From CAYRKQ01 sp964424985 (lineage in GTDB: Bacteria > Patescibacteriota > Saccharimonadia > Saccharimonadales > UBA7683): a stretch of 60,197 bases of DNA. Below are positions 59,704 to 60,197 of this stretch, in pieces. Where the stretch lies: positions 1 to 60,197 of the forward strand of contig CAYRKQ010000003.1 of the NCBI GenBank assembly GCA_964424985.1, written 5' to 3'. Every line of letters starts with the position of its first letter. The first letter of the stretch is position 1. A program made the translations under genes and the position numbers. The notes below the pieces were generated by a model, which made no database searches, was not told the origin of the DNA, and saw only the letters and a program-made list of their open reading frames with translations.

Positions 59704-59946
59704 ATGACATCAAAAAGTAAACCGAGGTTAATGAACGCTGTGGAAGAAGCCGAAATACTGTCCACACTCGAGGGCATGGAAAAAGATGGGCGGTACAACA
59801 CTGCTTCACGCTACCATAACAATACCGAGAAATACCCTACCAATCAGATCTCTTTTTCTGAAACGCATATGGCAATGCTTAAGAAATTTCCGTTAATTGA
59901 TCCACGTCAATACGTGGCAAATCTTAAACTGATAACGAAACGATAA
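59704..59946 (+). CDS. Small basic hypothetical protein, 80 aa
   Basis: An 80-aa Lys-rich protein (TSKSKPRLMNAVEEAEILST, then YNTASRYHNNTEKYPTNQIS). It is unrecognised and without hydrophobic segments. ATG 59704 is preferred to the GTG at 59665, whose extra residues look non-conserved in composition; neither has a strong ribosome site. Confidence 0.5.
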   Translation: MTSKSKPRLMNAVEEAEILSTLEGMEKDGRYNTASRYHNNTEKYPTNQISFSETHMAMLKKFPLIDPRQYVANLKLITKR

Positions 59947-59955
59947 GCAGCATAT

Positions 59956-60084
59956 TTATTCGTTGCTGCGAACAAGCGCCACAACAACAGCTATGATCAG
60001 GGCGAATAAGCTTATAAAAAGCAACGTCGCCAGGTTCACCTGTTCATTATGCAAACTGGTGTGATGGGCAAGTAATAAGAACAT
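59956..60084 (-). CDS. Small single-helix membrane protein, 42 aa
   Basis: A 42-aa frame, MFLLLAHHTSLHNEQ then a strong transmembrane helix (LLFISLFALIIAVVVALV) and a short tail. It is too short for most gene callers. TATAAT lies six bases before ATG on the minus strand (60096-60091), the leaderless arrangement seen across the window, which supports that it is real. Function unknown. Confidence 0.6.
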   Translation of the reverse strand: MFLLLAHHTSLHNEQVNLATLLFISLFALIIAVVVALVRSNE

Positions 60085-60149
60085 GCCTACATTATATCAC
60101 CACCCAGCACAAACATTTGAACCACCCTCACTTCAAACAGTAACCCCTG

Positions 60150-60197
60150 TTTGTCATTCTGAACCACGGCATGTCGCCATGGCATGCTTGATTCAGA
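60150..60197. repeat. Partial dispersed repeat at the window edge
   Basis: GTCATTCTGAAC matches the arm of the element at 762, with the window ending inside it. A related fragment (CTTCGACAAGCTCAGGAT) lies at 59553-59570. Confidence 0.55.

Noticed and set aside
1..60197. UGA recoded to glycine (code 25)
   Set aside because: Several conserved genes, including the helicase and umuD-like gene, end in UGA at the expected place, and no in-frame UGA interrupts a conserved domain.

Overview
The window looks like a chromosome segment from a Candidatus Saccharibacteria (TM7) or closely related Patescibacteria member; this is inference from gene content, with no database search. Supporting features are compact, overlapping genes, a class E-like sortase with several LAxTG-anchored surface proteins, an HTH-MurA fusion, an intein-bearing UvrD/PcrA helicase, type II anchored wall proteins ending the membrane segment in FAAT/NAAT, and RpfB-, CAP- and M23-type wall proteins. 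UGA is used as an ordinary stop, so the Gracilibacteria/SR1 code does not apply. A recurring -10 box (TATAAT, TATACT, TAAGAT), often preceded by TG, lies only 5-9 nt before the start codon of at least 21 genes, so leaderless transcription seems common and was used here to choose starts. Two runs of exactly 10 N (39643-39652, 45011-45020) are assembly gaps.

Layout. 1-7674: partial tRNA-Gly, sortase, membrane proteins, HTH-MurA, glyA, site-2 protease, murB. 7733-13633: a conserved 114-nt leader RNA abutting tRNA-Arg, then an island bounded by a 20-bp repeat of the tRNA 3' end. It carries a LASTG surface protein, a large serine recombinase, an HUH Rep protein, a structured minus-strand RNA and a TM2 protein. 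13744-22331: a second surface protein with a probable ATT start, Nudix, RRM protein, ATP-grasp ligase, GIY-YIG, tRNA-Lys, racemase, folD, a four-helix gene framed by 24-bp inverted repeats, and two response regulators.

22485-27822: a minus-strand operon bounded by 80-bp direct repeats (77/80 identical). It encodes a compact PEP-synthase-like dikinase, a C39-like peptidase fusion, a 16-codon peptide (MTEFNTCTDLMCSGAE) behind a very strong Shine-Dalgarno and followed by a perfect hairpin, an 85-aa protein, a YcaO cyclodehydratase ending in PHPMP, and an SGNH hydrolase. This looks like an azol(in)e-type RiPP cluster with an exceptionally small precursor and is the best candidate for a new system here.

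27884-43020: TetR-like regulator, two membrane proteins, an ornithine-decarboxylase-like enzyme behind an attenuator-like leader, sensor kinase, MFS transporter, M23 peptidase, RAYT with REP hairpin, umuDC-like pair, tRNA-Glu, Nudix, pyruvate kinase and phosphoglycerate kinase. 43404-48954: three CSLREA/beta-helix LAxTG surface proteins and one small unknown protein, sitting between pgk and tpiA. 48980-60197: tpiA, a repeat-rich tail-anchored protein, helicase with intein, RpfB-like protein, Nudix proteins, rsmA, CAP protein, then a second copy of the leader RNA abutting ssrA (tmRNA), and small unknown genes. The sortase at the left end plausibly anchors the five LAxTG proteins spread over the window. 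The leader RNA ties tRNA-Arg and tmRNA to a common 5' structure.
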